Source: Rhizobium brockwellii
GTDB taxonomy: Bacteria; Pseudomonadota; Alphaproteobacteria; Rhizobiales; Rhizobiaceae
DNA length: 64,000 nucleotides
Direction: 5' to 3'
Assembly (NCBI RefSeq): GCF_000769405.2
Contig: NZ_CP053442.1
Coordinates: forward strand, 186,001-250,000
Below are positions 17,798 to 26,967 of this stretch, piece by piece. The notes below the pieces were generated by a model. That model was not told the origin of the DNA. It was given only the letters and a program-made list of their open reading frames with translations, and ran no database searches. Position 1 is the stretch's first letter, and every line of letters begins with the position of its first letter. Made by a program: the position numbers and the translations under genes.

Positions 17798-18862
17798 CTA
17801 TGCCGCCCGATTCCAAAGAACCAGTCTTAACAAACTATCGGGCTTGCCGAAGCCCCCTGACTTCACGGCGCACCGAAAATGCCGCCCGTCGCCTGCCGTG
17901 ACATCGAACCACGGCACGCCGGCCTCGATTTCGCCCTGCGGCGCCAGCACTCTGACCCCGAGCGCCTGGAAAACGGCAAGCGCCGTATCGCCGCCGCCGA
18001 CCATCAGCATGTCAGGCCTGGTATCGTCGATTACCGATCTGACGCCTGCCGCAAAATGGCGGGCGACCAGTGCCGCATCGGCTGTCATATCGCCGCTGCA
18101 ACGCAGCAGCGCCGGCAGCGCCATGCCCTCCCCGACTTCGACCTGCCCCATCGGCGCGTCCACCACCATGCGCAGGACACCCGAGGCTTCGAGCTGGTCC
18201 ATCTGGGTAGCGGTAATCGGGTCGCGCGAGCCAAAGGCGAACAGGGTACGCCGGGTCGCGGCAAATTCCGGCGCCGATTGCCGCCCCGTCTCGCCGAGTT
18301 GACGGGCAAGTGCGGAACCCAGACCCCGTGCGCCGACCGCAAGCGTCAGCCGCCAGTCCTGATCGGCAACGATCTGGTCGAGATCACTATCGTCCTTTGC
18401 ATCGGCAACAGCAATATTGCCCGTGCGGCCCTCGAATAAATCGGCGATCGGCAGTGGCTTGTCGACACCGCGCCCGACAACACAGCCTCTGTAGGTCACG
18501 CGCTCCTGATCGGGAATAGCGGGCGCCACGAGGATAGTCTCCAGGCCGAGCGCTTCGGCCAGCGCCAGGCTTTCTGCCGCGACATTGCCCTTCAGGCGGG
18601 AGTCGATCTTCTTCATCACGACTGCGGGCTTCACGCCATGAAGTGCCGCGGTCGCAAAGCGGACCCTCTCGGCAGCTTCCGGTTCGCCAAGCGCACGCGA
18701 AGCGGTGTTGACGACGACGACGTCACAGCCGGTGGCGATCGCATCCTCTGTGGCCTCCACGTTGACTGCGACCGCAACCGAAAGGCCGGCCTCGACGAAT
18801 GGCGTGCCGGTATCGAGCGCGCCGGTCAGATCATCGGCAATGATGGCGGCCTTCAGAGTCAT
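17798..18862 (-). CDS. Four-carbon acid sugar kinase (DUF1537 family)
   Basis: A 354-residue two-domain kinase. The N-terminal domain has AAIIADDLTGALDTG and VVMKKIDSRLKGN, the substrate-binding signatures of DUF1537. The C-terminal nucleotide domain has MLMVGGGDTALAV and VKSGGFGKPDSL. Characterised relatives phosphorylate D-threonate, D-erythronate or 3-oxo-tetronate. Together with a PdxA2-type dehydrogenase, which is also encoded in this cluster, D-threonate can be converted to dihydroxyacetone phosphate. The ATG at 18862 overlaps the stop of the transporter ATPase gene (ATGA). An upstream in-frame start is rejected. The exact C4 acid is not readable from sequence. Confidence 0.88.
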   Translation of the reverse strand: MTLKAAIIADDLTGALDTGTPFVEAGLSVAVAVNVEATEDAIATGCDVVVVNTASRALGEPEAAERVRFATAALHGVKPAVVMKKIDSRLKGNVAAESLALAEALGLETILVAPAIPDQERVTYRGCVVGRGVDKPLPIADLFEGRTGNIAVADAKDDSDLDQIVADQDWRLTLAVGARGLGSALARQLGETGRQSAPEFAATRRTLFAFGSRDPITATQMDQLEASGVLRMVVDAPMGQVEVGEGMALPALLRCSGDMTADAALVARHFAAGVRSVIDDTRPDMLMVGGGDTALAVFQALGVRVLAPQGEIEAGVPWFDVTAGDGRHFRCAVKSGGFGKPDSLLRLVLWNRAA

Positions 18863-19851
18863 ACGGTCTGCCCGGTGTTGACGGCGTGACAGGCGACGAG
18901 ATGGCCGGGCTTCGCCTCCTTCCACGCGGGAATGACCTTGCTGCAGACATCCATGGCAATCGGGCAGCGCGTGTGGAAACGACAGCCGGTCGGCGGGTTC
19001 AGCGGGCTCGGCACGTCACCCTGCAGGATCTGGCGCTGACGTGTGCGCTCATGCTCGGGATCGGTCTCCGGAACGGCCGACAGCAACGCCCTGGTATAGG
19101 GATGCAGCGGATTGTCGAAGAGTTCCTCGCGGGTGGCAAGTTCGGCGAGGCGCCCGAGATACATGACGCCGACGCGAGTGCTGATGTGGCGCACGACAGC
19201 AAGATCATGGGCGATGAAGAGATAGGTCAGCCCATATTTTTCCTGCAGATCGAGCAGCAAGTTGATGATCTGCGCCTGGATCGACACGTCGAGCGCCGAG
19301 ATCGCCTCGTCGCAGACGATGAATTTCGGCTGGCAGGCGAGCGCCCGGGCAATGACGACACGCTGGCGCTGGCCGCCCGAAAGCTCGTGCGGGTAGCGCT
19401 GGGCAAACCGCGTGGACAGGCCGACATCGGTGAGCAGCGTCGCCACCCTCTCCTTCAGTTCGGCCTTGGTGCAGAGCTTGTGGAAGAGGATCGGCTCGCC
19501 GATCGCCTCGCCCACCGTCATGCGCGGATTGAGCGTCGAATACGGATCCTGGAAAACGATCTGCAGGTCGCGACGGAAGGGCCGCATCTGTTTTTCGTCG
19601 AGCGTCGCCAGATCCTGGCCCTTGTAGACAACCTTGCCGCTGGTCGCCTTGTAGAGGTTGAGGATGGTGAAGCCGGTCGTCGACTTGCCGCACCCGGATT
19701 CGCCGACCAGGCTCAGCGTCTCGCCTTCCATGATGTCGAGGTTGACATCGTCGAGTGCATAGACGGTTGCCGAACGCTCACCAAAGGCGCCGAGCTTGAC
19801 GTGGAAATGCTTGACCAGGTTTTCGATCTTGAGCAGCGGCTGAGCACCCAT
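18859..19851 (-). CDS. Dpp/Opp-type ABC importer ATPase (DppF-like)
   Basis: A 330-residue ATPase. Walker A is [12 protein letters not shown], the signature is [15 protein letters not shown] and Walker B is [12 protein letters not shown]. The C-terminal oligopeptide-transporter extension contains the [14 protein letters not shown] cysteine motif, which in DppD/DppF-type subunits can hold an Fe-S cluster. The ATG at 19851 overlaps the stop of the partner ATPase by one base. The frame upstream of it is overlapping coding sequence. It powers uptake through the two permeases encoded upstream. The ligand is probably a sugar-acid conjugate rather than a peptide, judging from the catabolic neighbours. 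Confidence 0.93.
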   Translation of the reverse strand: MGAQPLLKIENLVKHFHVKLGAFGERSATVYALDDVNLDIMEGETLSLVGESGCGKSTTGFTILNLYKATSGKVVYKGQDLATLDEKQMRPFRRDLQIVFQDPYSTLNPRMTVGEAIGEPILFHKLCTKAELKERVATLLTDVGLSTRFAQRYPHELSGGQRQRVVIARALACQPKFIVCDEAISALDVSIQAQIINLLLDLQEKYGLTYLFIAHDLAVVRHISTRVGVMYLGRLAELATREELFDNPLHPYTRALLSAVPETDPEHERTRQRQILQGDVPSPLNPPTGCRFHTRCPIAMDVCSKVIPAWKEAKPGHLVACHAVNTGQTV

Positions 19852-20858
19852 CACGCGGCCTCCTGCATTCTCTGGACGACGAAACAGGCGGCGCGGTGAT
19901 TGCTGCTGCCGCTCAACGCTTCGAGCTGCGGCACCTTCTCGTGGCAGATGGTTTCGGCAAGCGGACAACGCGGCGCAAATGGGCAACCCTTCGGCCGGCG
20001 GCCAGGCTCCGGCGGCGTGCCGCCGATCGAGCTCAGCCGGCTTGCCGGCGGGTCCGAAAGCTTCGGGATCGATGACAGCAGACCGCGCGTATAGGGATGG
20101 CTCGGCCGGGCATAAAGCTCGTCGACCGGCGCATCTTCGACCACAGTGCCGGCATAAAGCACGGCGACGCGATCGACGAGGCCGGCGATCAGCGCCAGAT
20201 CATGGGTGATCCAGACAACCGACATGCCGAGCTTGGTCCTGAGATCCTTAACCAGATCGACGATCTGGGCCTGGATGGTGACGTCGAGCGCCGTTGTCGG
20301 CTCATCGGCAATCAAAAGCTTCGGATTGCAGGCAAGGCCGATCGCGATCATCACACGCTGGCGCATGCCGCCGGAAAGTTCATGCGGATAGGCCTGCAGC
20401 CGTTCTTCCGGACCGGGAATGCCGACAAGCCGCAGGAGCTCGACGGCGCGTGCGCGGGCCGCCGCCTTTTTCATTCCGCGGTGATAGATCAGCGGCTCGC
20501 AGATCTGGTCGCCGACGCGCATCACCGGATTGAGCGAAGTCATCGGATCCTGGAAGACGAAGCCGATATCGCCGCCGCGCACCTTGCGCAGCTCTCTATT
20601 CGACATCGTCTGCAGGTCGCGGCCGTCGAATGTGGCCGATCCCTTGGTTACTTTGATCTTGTTCGGCAGCAGCCGCATCAGGCTCAGCATGGTCAGGCTC
20701 TTGCCGCAGCCGGACTCACCGACGACGCCAAGGGTCTCGCCACTGTCGACATGGAGATCGATGCCGTCGACGACGATGGCGGGGCCGTTGCGGCCATCGA
20801 TTTCGACTGTGAGGCCCCTGACATCGAGCAGGCGGTTGGTGTTTTTCGTGTCCATCAT
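19851..20858 (-). CDS. Dpp/Opp-type ABC importer ATPase (DppD-like)
   Basis: A 335-residue ATPase. Walker A is [12 protein letters not shown], the signature is LSGGMRQRVMIAIGLA and Walker B is LLIADEPTTALD. It ends with the cysteine-containing oligopeptide-transporter tail (CPFAPRCPLAETIC). It pairs with the following DppF-like subunit as the heterodimeric motor of the importer. Tandem ATGs at 20858 and 20855 overlap the stop of the DppC-like permease gene, consistent with coupled translation. Confidence 0.93.
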   Translation of the reverse strand: MMDTKNTNRLLDVRGLTVEIDGRNGPAIVVDGIDLHVDSGETLGVVGESGCGKSLTMLSLMRLLPNKIKVTKGSATFDGRDLQTMSNRELRKVRGGDIGFVFQDPMTSLNPVMRVGDQICEPLIYHRGMKKAAARARAVELLRLVGIPGPEERLQAYPHELSGGMRQRVMIAIGLACNPKLLIADEPTTALDVTIQAQIVDLVKDLRTKLGMSVVWITHDLALIAGLVDRVAVLYAGTVVEDAPVDELYARPSHPYTRGLLSSIPKLSDPPASRLSSIGGTPPEPGRRPKGCPFAPRCPLAETICHEKVPQLEALSGSSNHRAACFVVQRMQEAA

Positions 20859-21811
20859 TTGCTGCCCCGCGGATTGAGCGCGTCGTTGAGGCCGTCACCG
20901 AGGAAACTGAAGGCAACCGAGGCAAGGCCGAGCACGGCCGCCGGAGCGGCGAGAAGGTGGGGATAATGCTGCCAGACACGCAGGCCGTCCGAGATCATGT
21001 TGCCCCAGCTCGGCGTCGGCGGATTGACCCCGACGCCAAGGAAGCTGAAAGCACTTTCCAGCACCATCGCCGTGCCGAGGCCGGCGCTGACCGAGACGAT
21101 CAAAGGCCCCAGCGCATTCGGAATGACATAGCGCTTGATGATGATCCAGTTCGACAGGCCGAGCGCCTGGGCCGCGGTGATATAGGGCCGGCTGCGGATC
21201 GACAGTACCTGGGCGCGGACGAGACGGGCGTAAGGCGGCCAGGAGATCAGCGCCATCGATCCGAAGACGAGAATGAAATCCACCCACATGGTTTCGCGGT
21301 AGAATGGATTGAGGGTCTCGAGATAACGCGCCTCCATCCATTTGCTGATTGGCGATTTCAGTGAGGCGTTAATGACGACAACGAGCAGCAGGTTGGGAAC
21401 CGACATTGTCACGTCGGTCAGCCACATGATGGCGCGATCGAACGGATTGCCGAAGAAACCAGCGACGGCCCCGAGCACGAGGCCGATCAGCACCGCGAAG
21501 ACGGTGACGATGATGGCGACGAGGAAAGCGGTGCGTGTGCCGAAGACCACGCGGCTGAAGACGTCGCGGCCGAGATCGTCGGTTCCGAAGAGGTGGCTCA
21601 TCGACGGCAGGACGTTGCGGGCGTTAAGGTCCTGGCTCAAATAATCATAAGGCGTGAGATAAGGCCCGAAGATCGCCGTGAAGGCGAGGATCAGGACGAT
21701 GACGAGGCCGAAGATGGCGAGCCTGTTGCGCTTCAGCCGATACCAGGCATCGCGCCACAGGCTGACCGGCTCTTCGACGGTTTCGATGGTGGAAAGAGGG
21801 ATGGCGGACAT
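20855..21811 (-). CDS. Dpp-type ABC importer permease (DppC-like)
   Basis: A 318-residue inner-membrane protein with an N-terminal OppC_N segment (WRDAWYRLKRNRLAIFGL) and about six helices. Its DppC-type landmark is GTDDLGRDVFSRVVFGTR. The EAA coupling loop appears as AAQALGLSNWIIIKRYVIPN, followed by the WGNMISDG motif. It forms the translocation pore with the DppB-like subunit, whose stop lies two bases upstream of this start. Confidence 0.93.
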   Translation of the reverse strand: MSAIPLSTIETVEEPVSLWRDAWYRLKRNRLAIFGLVIVLILAFTAIFGPYLTPYDYLSQDLNARNVLPSMSHLFGTDDLGRDVFSRVVFGTRTAFLVAIIVTVFAVLIGLVLGAVAGFFGNPFDRAIMWLTDVTMSVPNLLLVVVINASLKSPISKWMEARYLETLNPFYRETMWVDFILVFGSMALISWPPYARLVRAQVLSIRSRPYITAAQALGLSNWIIIKRYVIPNALGPLIVSVSAGLGTAMVLESAFSFLGVGVNPPTPSWGNMISDGLRVWQHYPHLLAAPAAVLGLASVAFSFLGDGLNDALNPRGSK

Positions 21812-21813
21812 GG

Positions 21814-22776
21814 TCAGCGGCTCCTTCTTGAATCATTGGCGCGCGGATCGAGCAGCGGATAGAGCACATCCACCAAAAGGTTCGACACCATCACCAGAAA
21901 TGATCCGATCAGCGTGATCGCCAGAATGACCGGATAATCGGAATTGATCAGCGCCTGCACCGTCAACCGGCCGAGGCCCGGCAGGCCGAAAACGAGTTCG
22001 ACGAAGATCGCGCCATTGACGATGGTGATCATGATCAGGCCGAGCTGCGTGACGACGGGCGTCAGCACCGGCCGCAAGATATGGCGCAACGCCACGATGA
22101 TCTCGGGTACGCCCTTGGCGCGGGCGGTCCGGACGAAATCCTCCGACAGGACCTCGATGACGGCGGCACGCGTCTGGCGCACGATCAGCGCGATCGGCTG
22201 GAAGGAAAGGACGAGCAGCGGCAGCAGGATACGGACATCGAAGATGCCGCCCCAGCCATAGGGCACGCTCGCCCCCGGCAGCAGCACGATGAGGCCGACC
22301 ATTAGCATCGGGCCGGCGACATAGGCCGGGATCGCCCAAAGGAAGAGTGCGGAGCCCAGAATGGCATAGTCGATGCGCGAATTCTGGTTGAGCGCGGCGA
22401 TCATGCCGAGCGGGATCGCAACGACGGCGGTCAGGATGATGGAACAGAGGGCAAGCTGGAAGGAGACGGGTGCGGCGGCCGAGACCATCGCCCAGACGGA
22501 GCGACCCGAGGTCAGCGAATTGCCGAACTGGCCATGCAGCAGATTCCAGATGTAAAGGCCGAACTGGACGATGAAGGGTTTGTTGAGGCCGGCACTTTCA
22601 CGAATGGCTTCGATGCGCTGCGGATTATAGGCGACGTCGCCCGGCGCGCGCAGGAAGATCAGCTTGATCGGATCGCCGGCGCCATAGAAGGCCAGCGCGT
22701 AAACGGCCAGCATCACCACCAGAACGGACGGAATCCAGATGGCAAATCGGGTTAGCACGTAGCGCAGCAAGGCCAC
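21814..22776 (-). CDS. Dpp-type ABC importer permease (DppB-like)
   Basis: A 320-residue inner-membrane protein with six predicted helices. The DppB features are an N-terminal helix followed by RIEAIRESAGLNKPFIVQFG, GNSLTSGRSV, and the EAA loop VRTARAKGVPEIIVALRHIL. It forms the heteromeric channel with the next gene product. It starts 124 bases downstream of the binding-protein stop. Confidence 0.93.
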   Translation of the reverse strand: MALLRYVLTRFAIWIPSVLVVMLAVYALAFYGAGDPIKLIFLRAPGDVAYNPQRIEAIRESAGLNKPFIVQFGLYIWNLLHGQFGNSLTSGRSVWAMVSAAAPVSFQLALCSIILTAVVAIPLGMIAALNQNSRIDYAILGSALFLWAIPAYVAGPMLMVGLIVLLPGASVPYGWGGIFDVRILLPLLVLSFQPIALIVRQTRAAVIEVLSEDFVRTARAKGVPEIIVALRHILRPVLTPVVTQLGLIMITIVNGAIFVELVFGLPGLGRLTVQALINSDYPVILAITLIGSFLVMVSNLLVDVLYPLLDPRANDSRRSR

Positions 22777-22899
22777 CTCCCACCTGTTGTTCGATGCGTT
22801 CCCGCTTTTGGCTGCGATCGCATCTCTTCTTCTTGATACGTGCGCGAAGGCCTTGCGGCCTTCGCGCGGTTTATCGCCGACAGGGACGGCTTCCGCCGA

Positions 22900-24534
22900 T
22901 CAACCGATGGAAATGTTCCACGGTTCGACGACCTGCCAGTCAAGGTTCTTTTCCAGGCCCTTGACCTCCTTGGTGGCCCAGCGCGACATCGCCTGAGAAT
23001 ACCATGGAATGAAGGCCCAATCCTCGCGGAACGCCTTCTGGGCCTCCTGGGCGAGAGCGATACGCTGCGGATCATCTGCAGCCTTGGTCGTCGCCTCGGC
23101 TAGGGCACTGTCGACCTTGTCGTTCTTGTAGCCGCCGAGCTTGTTCTGCGCGTTCGACGAGGTCGAGGCGATGCTGCCTGCCAGATAGGAGACGGCATCC
23201 GGCACGCGGGTGCCGACGTCGTCGCGGAAGATCTGGACCGAGTTCTGATCCGGACCCGCATAGGAGTCCTGCTGCGGCTTCATGTCGACGGCAGTGATGC
23301 CGAGATTCTGGCGCCACTGCTCGGCAATGAACTGGGCGGCAGCCTGAATGGCTGGCCCCGAGATGCCGACGAAGAGGATCTTCGGCAGGCGCTCTGGACC
23401 GCCGTAGGTCGATTCCGCAAGCAGCTTCTTGGCCGCCGCCGGATCATAGGGATAAGGCTCGAAACCGGAATTCTCCGCACCCGGAACCGAGTTGAGGATC
23501 TGGTCGGCTTTCTTGTGCGGCCCGTCGGGATAGGACGCCTTGAACAGGCCGTCGCGATCGACGGCCATGATCAGCGCCTGGCGGACCTTCGGATCGTCCA
23601 TCGGCGCGCGGGAGATGTTGAACCAGAAATGCTGGCTGGTCGGGATCAGCGGGCCGGCCGAGAATTCTGGGCCGAGATCCTGGATGATGGTCGAGGTGAC
23701 GAGTTCGGTATGGGCGTTGAACTCGCCCGATTTGATCAGCGACGTCGCCGTGACGTTGTCCTCGATCGAGGTGATATCAATACGGGCAAGCTTCGGCTTC
23801 GGTCCGAAGAAGTTCTCATTCGGCTCGAAAGAGAGTTTGCCGGCGTCGATATCGATGCTCGTCAGCTTGAATGGGCCGGAAAAGACCGGCTTGCTGTCGG
23901 GCTTATACCAATCGATGATCTCCTCGCCGTCGCTGCCGCGCGACTGCGATGCTTTGGTGATCGGCGCAATGTGGTTTGCCAGGCGCATGAAGAAGATCGG
24001 GTCTGCGGCACCAAGCGTCACCACGACCGTTCCCTCGTCGGGTGTCGCGACACCAGTCAACTCCGTGCCGGAGCCGGCGGCGATTTCGGCGTAACCCTTG
24101 ACCCTGCTGAGCACCTGGTCGGCGCGCTGGTTCTTGGTGTTGGGCATCGAGGAGACTTCCCACGATCCCTTGACATCCGCCGAGGTGATCTTGCTGCCGT
24201 CGGAAAAGACGGCCTTCGGGTCTAGCTTGAAGGTCCAAACGGTATTGTCGGCCGATTCCCAGCTGGTGAAGACGTAGGGCTTGATATTGCCTTCGCTGTC
24301 GAAATACATCGGCGATGCCCACCAGATCGAATTCCAGCGGAACGTCCTGCCGCCGCCGCGCAGCGGCGACCAGTCCTGGTCGAAGGCCGGATTTGCGACC
24401 TTCAGGACCTGGCCTTCCTCGGCCATAACGATGCGGGCATTCATCCCGAATACGGTGAGGCCGACGCCGGCTGCAAGGCCGAGCTTCAGCGCGTTACGAC
24501 GTGATATATTCGTTTTATCCGATTGATCAGACAT
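22900..24534 (-). CDS. Dpp-type extracytoplasmic solute-binding protein, Tat-exported
   Basis: A 544-residue SBP_bac_5 family protein. The N-terminus has a twin-arginine signal (ISRRNALKLG, then a hydrophobic run ending ARIVMA), so the protein is probably exported folded. The mature part shows GGGRTFRWNSIWW, then FKLDPKAVFSDGSKITSADV, typical of the family. The ATG at 24534 is preferred because GGGAGGAATGCC precedes it and it places the arginine pair correctly. It is first in an operon of binding protein, two permeases, two ATPases, kinase and regulator. Its ligand probably defines the cluster's substrate. Confidence 0.93.
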   Translation of the reverse strand: MSDQSDKTNISRRNALKLGLAAGVGLTVFGMNARIVMAEEGQVLKVANPAFDQDWSPLRGGGRTFRWNSIWWASPMYFDSEGNIKPYVFTSWESADNTVWTFKLDPKAVFSDGSKITSADVKGSWEVSSMPNTKNQRADQVLSRVKGYAEIAAGSGTELTGVATPDEGTVVVTLGAADPIFFMRLANHIAPITKASQSRGSDGEEIIDWYKPDSKPVFSGPFKLTSIDIDAGKLSFEPNENFFGPKPKLARIDITSIEDNVTATSLIKSGEFNAHTELVTSTIIQDLGPEFSAGPLIPTSQHFWFNISRAPMDDPKVRQALIMAVDRDGLFKASYPDGPHKKADQILNSVPGAENSGFEPYPYDPAAAKKLLAESTYGGPERLPKILFVGISGPAIQAAAQFIAEQWRQNLGITAVDMKPQQDSYAGPDQNSVQIFRDDVGTRVPDAVSYLAGSIASTSSNAQNKLGGYKNDKVDSALAEATTKAADDPQRIALAQEAQKAFREDWAFIPWYSQAMSRWATKEVKGLEKNLDWQVVEPWNISIG

Positions 24535-24862
24535 GGCATTCCTCCCAGAGTGAATTCGGCAGCGCTCTCCCTGCACCTGCCAGGCGCAGCACAATCCGTT
24601 CCGTATCGTTCTCTCGTTATTGTAAATATGTCAACAAAAAATCGCATTTTCAGTTCGAACAAAATTTTCTCCTGAAAATATATGAGTTATAACAGATAGA
24701 TAACTTTCTGCAGCGGCGTCACGGCATTTTGTCTTCTTGACAAAAGCGCGGCAATATAAAAGTTCTTTGCACTCCATCACGACAGACCGATGACAATTGC
24801 AATGCGCAGCCCCCCGGTTCGAACACGGATCGGCAAGACAGGACGCGCCGAGGAGGGCGGAA
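24535..24862. other. Control region between the divergent arms of the catabolic cluster
   Basis: This 328-base gap separates the minus-strand importer operon from the plus-strand lyase gene. It holds an AT-rich block (about 24615-24715) that contrasts with the GC-rich surroundings, and TTGT/ACAA half-sites at 24620-24623 and 24634-24637. On the minus strand a TTGACA hexamer lies at 24634-24629, but I found no good -10 element at standard spacing. The palindrome described separately lies at 24727-24745. Both transcription starts should be here. Confidence 0.5.
24727..24745. promoter_or_regulatory. Candidate GntR/FCD operator, perfect 7-5-7 palindrome
   Basis: TTTTGTC, five bases, then GACAAAA: a perfect inverted repeat centred at 24736 in the divergent control region. 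TTGTC/GACAA arms of this length fit FCD-type GntR regulators, one of which is encoded at the end of the minus-strand arm. Binding by that regulator is inferred. Confidence 0.5.
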
Positions 24863-25768
24863 ATGAGCCAGCACAGGATTACCGGCGTTTTCAGCGCCTC
24901 CGCAACGCCGCTGACGGCAGACAACAGGCCGGATTTCGCCCTTTTCACCGACCATTGCCGGCAGTTGCTGGCCGAGGGGTGCCATGGCGTGGCGCTGCTC
25001 GGCACAACGGGCGAGGCCAATTCCTTCTCTGGCGCCGAGCGCCGCGCCATTCTGGAAGCGGCACTGAAGGCCGGCATTCCTGCCGACAAACTGCTGCCGG
25101 GCACCGGCGTCGTCGCCATTCCCGAGACCGTGGAACTGACCCGGCACGCGCTGTCGCTTGGCGTCACCAAGGTGGTCATGCTGCCGCCCTTCTACTACAA
25201 GGGCGTCTCCGACGACGGTCTCTTCGCCGCCTATTCGCAGGTTCTGGAAAAGGTCGCCGACACCCGCCTGCAGGTCATCCTCTATCATATTCCACAGGTC
25301 TCGGGCGTTCCGCTATCCATTCCGCTGATCGGACGGCTGATTGCAGCCTTCCCGGAAACGGTCGTCGGCATCAAGGAATCTGCCGGCGATTTCAACAATA
25401 TGCAGGCGATTATCGCCGCGTATCCGGGTTTTTCTGTGCTGGCGGGCGCCGACCCGCTGCTGCTGCCGCTGCTGAAGGCGGGCGGCGCAGGCTGCATAAC
25501 CGCAACCTCCAATCTCGTGGCGAATTCGCTGCGCACCGTCTACGACCATGTCCATGACGAGGCGCACGCCGCCGATGTCGAGGCGGCGCAGGCCCGCATC
25601 AACGCCTATCGCACGCTTTCCAACTCTTACGTCCAGATCCCGACCATCAAGGCGATGGTGGGGCTGAAGACCGGCAATCCCGCCTGGAAGCGCACGCGCG
25701 CGCCGCTGATGCCGCTCGGCGATGCCGACTATGCCGCACTCGCCGAAAGCTATGCCAAGCTGCCTTGA
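24863..25768 (+). CDS. Dihydrodipicolinate synthase/N-acetylneuraminate lyase family protein
   Basis: A 301-residue TIM-barrel class I aldolase. The family residues are present: GTTGE at 47-51, Tyr141 in ILYHIP and the Schiff-base Lys171 in VVGIKESAGDF. Family members condense or cleave pyruvate with an aldehyde (DapA, NanA, KDG aldolase) or act as dehydratases. DapA itself is unlikely in this catabolic setting, so a 2-keto-acid aldolase or dehydratase is inferred. The ATG at 24863 follows AGGAGGGCGG. A longer frame from 24797 is rejected. The sialidase-fold gene starts 11 bases after its stop. Confidence 0.92.
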   Translation: MSQHRITGVFSASATPLTADNRPDFALFTDHCRQLLAEGCHGVALLGTTGEANSFSGAERRAILEAALKAGIPADKLLPGTGVVAIPETVELTRHALSLGVTKVVMLPPFYYKGVSDDGLFAAYSQVLEKVADTRLQVILYHIPQVSGVPLSIPLIGRLIAAFPETVVGIKESAGDFNNMQAIIAAYPGFSVLAGADPLLLPLLKAGGAGCITATSNLVANSLRTVYDHVHDEAHAADVEAAQARINAYRTLSNSYVQIPTIKAMVGLKTGNPAWKRTRAPLMPLGDADYAALAESYAKLP

Positions 25769-25779
25769 GGAGATCCGTC

Positions 25780-26967
25780 ATGAGTTTTACCGGCCTGCCT
25801 CCGGAAGCCGTTCCGGCCCTGATGACCGGGGCCATCGCCCCTCACCCCATCGTCGAGGGTCGCGCGGATGCCTATCTACCCTCCCCCTGCATCCAGAACC
25901 ATGCCGCAAATCTCACCTTTCTGCCCGACGGCACGCTGACCTGCGTCTGGTTCGGCGGCACGATGGAGGGCATGGGTGACATCTCGATTTACATGTCGCG
26001 GCTGGCGCCGGGCGCCGAGCGATGGTCCGTGCCGGAAAAAATGAGCGACGACCCGGAGAAATCCGAACAGAACCCGTTGATTTTCAATGCTCCGGACGGA
26101 AAAATATGGCTGCTCTATACCTCGCAGACTTCTGGAAATCAGGACGGCTCTGTTGTCAAATTCCGGGTTTCAGGCGATGGCGGCCAGACCTTCGGCCCGG
26201 TTCGTATCCTCTGTGACAGTCCCGGCACCTTCGTTCGCCAGCAGATCGTCGTCAACGGCAGGGGCGACTGGCTGCTTCCGATCTTCCGCTGCGTCGGCCT
26301 GAACGGCCAGCGCTGGAGCGGCGATGCCGATACGGCAGCCGTGCTGATGTCGCGTGATGGCGGCGCGAGCTGGCAAATGCACGATATTCCAGACAGTATC
26401 GGCGCGGTGCACATGAACATCCTGCCGCTTGGCGGCGACGAGATGATCGCCTTTTACCGCAACCGTTTCGCCGAAAACATCCTGTCCAGCCGATCATCCG
26501 ATGGCGGCGAGACATGGAGTGCACCCGAGTCCGCCGAACTGCCGAACAACAACTCCTCGATCCAGGCCACAATCCTGAATGATAGAGCAATCGCAATGGT
26601 TTACAACCATTCGAATGCCAGCATGTCGGATGCACGGCGTCAGTCTCTCTATGACGAAATCGAGGGTGGCGAGGGTGGAGAGACCGCCGTCGTTGCCGAC
26701 AGCAGCACACGCAAGGCCGTCTGGGGTGCTCCGCGTGCGCCGCTGAGCCTGGCGATATCAAGGGATGGCGGCAAGAGCTTTCCGCATCGCATCGATCTCG
26801 ATACCGGCGACGGCTTCTGCCTCAGCAACAATTCGAAGGAGTCGCTGAACCGCGAATTCTCCTATCCCTCGATCGTCCAGGGCGACGACGGCACGCTCCA
26901 TATCGCCTACACCTACTACCGGCGCGCCATCAAATATATCAGCCTCGTCCCGCAATCCCTGCCATGA
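25780..26967 (+). CDS. Cytosolic BNR/sialidase-fold protein (six-bladed propeller)
   Basis: A 395-residue protein of the BNR_2 (exo-alpha-sialidase) fold. Four Asp-box motifs are visible: SGDGGQTF (131-138), SRDGGASW (191-198), SSDGGETW (239-246) and SRDGGKSF (327-334). There is no signal peptide, unlike secreted sialidases, so it should act in the cytosol after import. GAGGAG precedes the ATG at 25780. It follows the DHDPS-family lyase by 11 bases and is almost certainly co-transcribed. In such clusters propeller enzymes may hydrolyse, eliminate or isomerise an imported glycoside or sugar acid. True sialidase activity is not indicated, as no NanE/NanK genes are present. Confidence 0.87.
   Translation: MSFTGLPPEAVPALMTGAIAPHPIVEGRADAYLPSPCIQNHAANLTFLPDGTLTCVWFGGTMEGMGDISIYMSRLAPGAERWSVPEKMSDDPEKSEQNPLIFNAPDGKIWLLYTSQTSGNQDGSVVKFRVSGDGGQTFGPVRILCDSPGTFVRQQIVVNGRGDWLLPIFRCVGLNGQRWSGDADTAAVLMSRDGGASWQMHDIPDSIGAVHMNILPLGGDEMIAFYRNRFAENILSSRSSDGGETWSAPESAELPNNNSSIQATILNDRAIAMVYNHSNASMSDARRQSLYDEIEGGEGGETAVVADSSTRKAVWGAPRAPLSLAISRDGGKSFPHRIDLDTGDGFCLSNNSKESLNREFSYPSIVQGDDGTLHIAYTYYRRAIKYISLVPQSLP

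Noticed and set aside
24863..26967. Sialic-acid catabolism (NanA plus secreted sialidase)
   Set aside because: The sialidase-fold protein lacks a signal peptide, no NanE, NanK or NagA/B genes are present, and the kinase/PdxA2 pair points to C4 acids instead.
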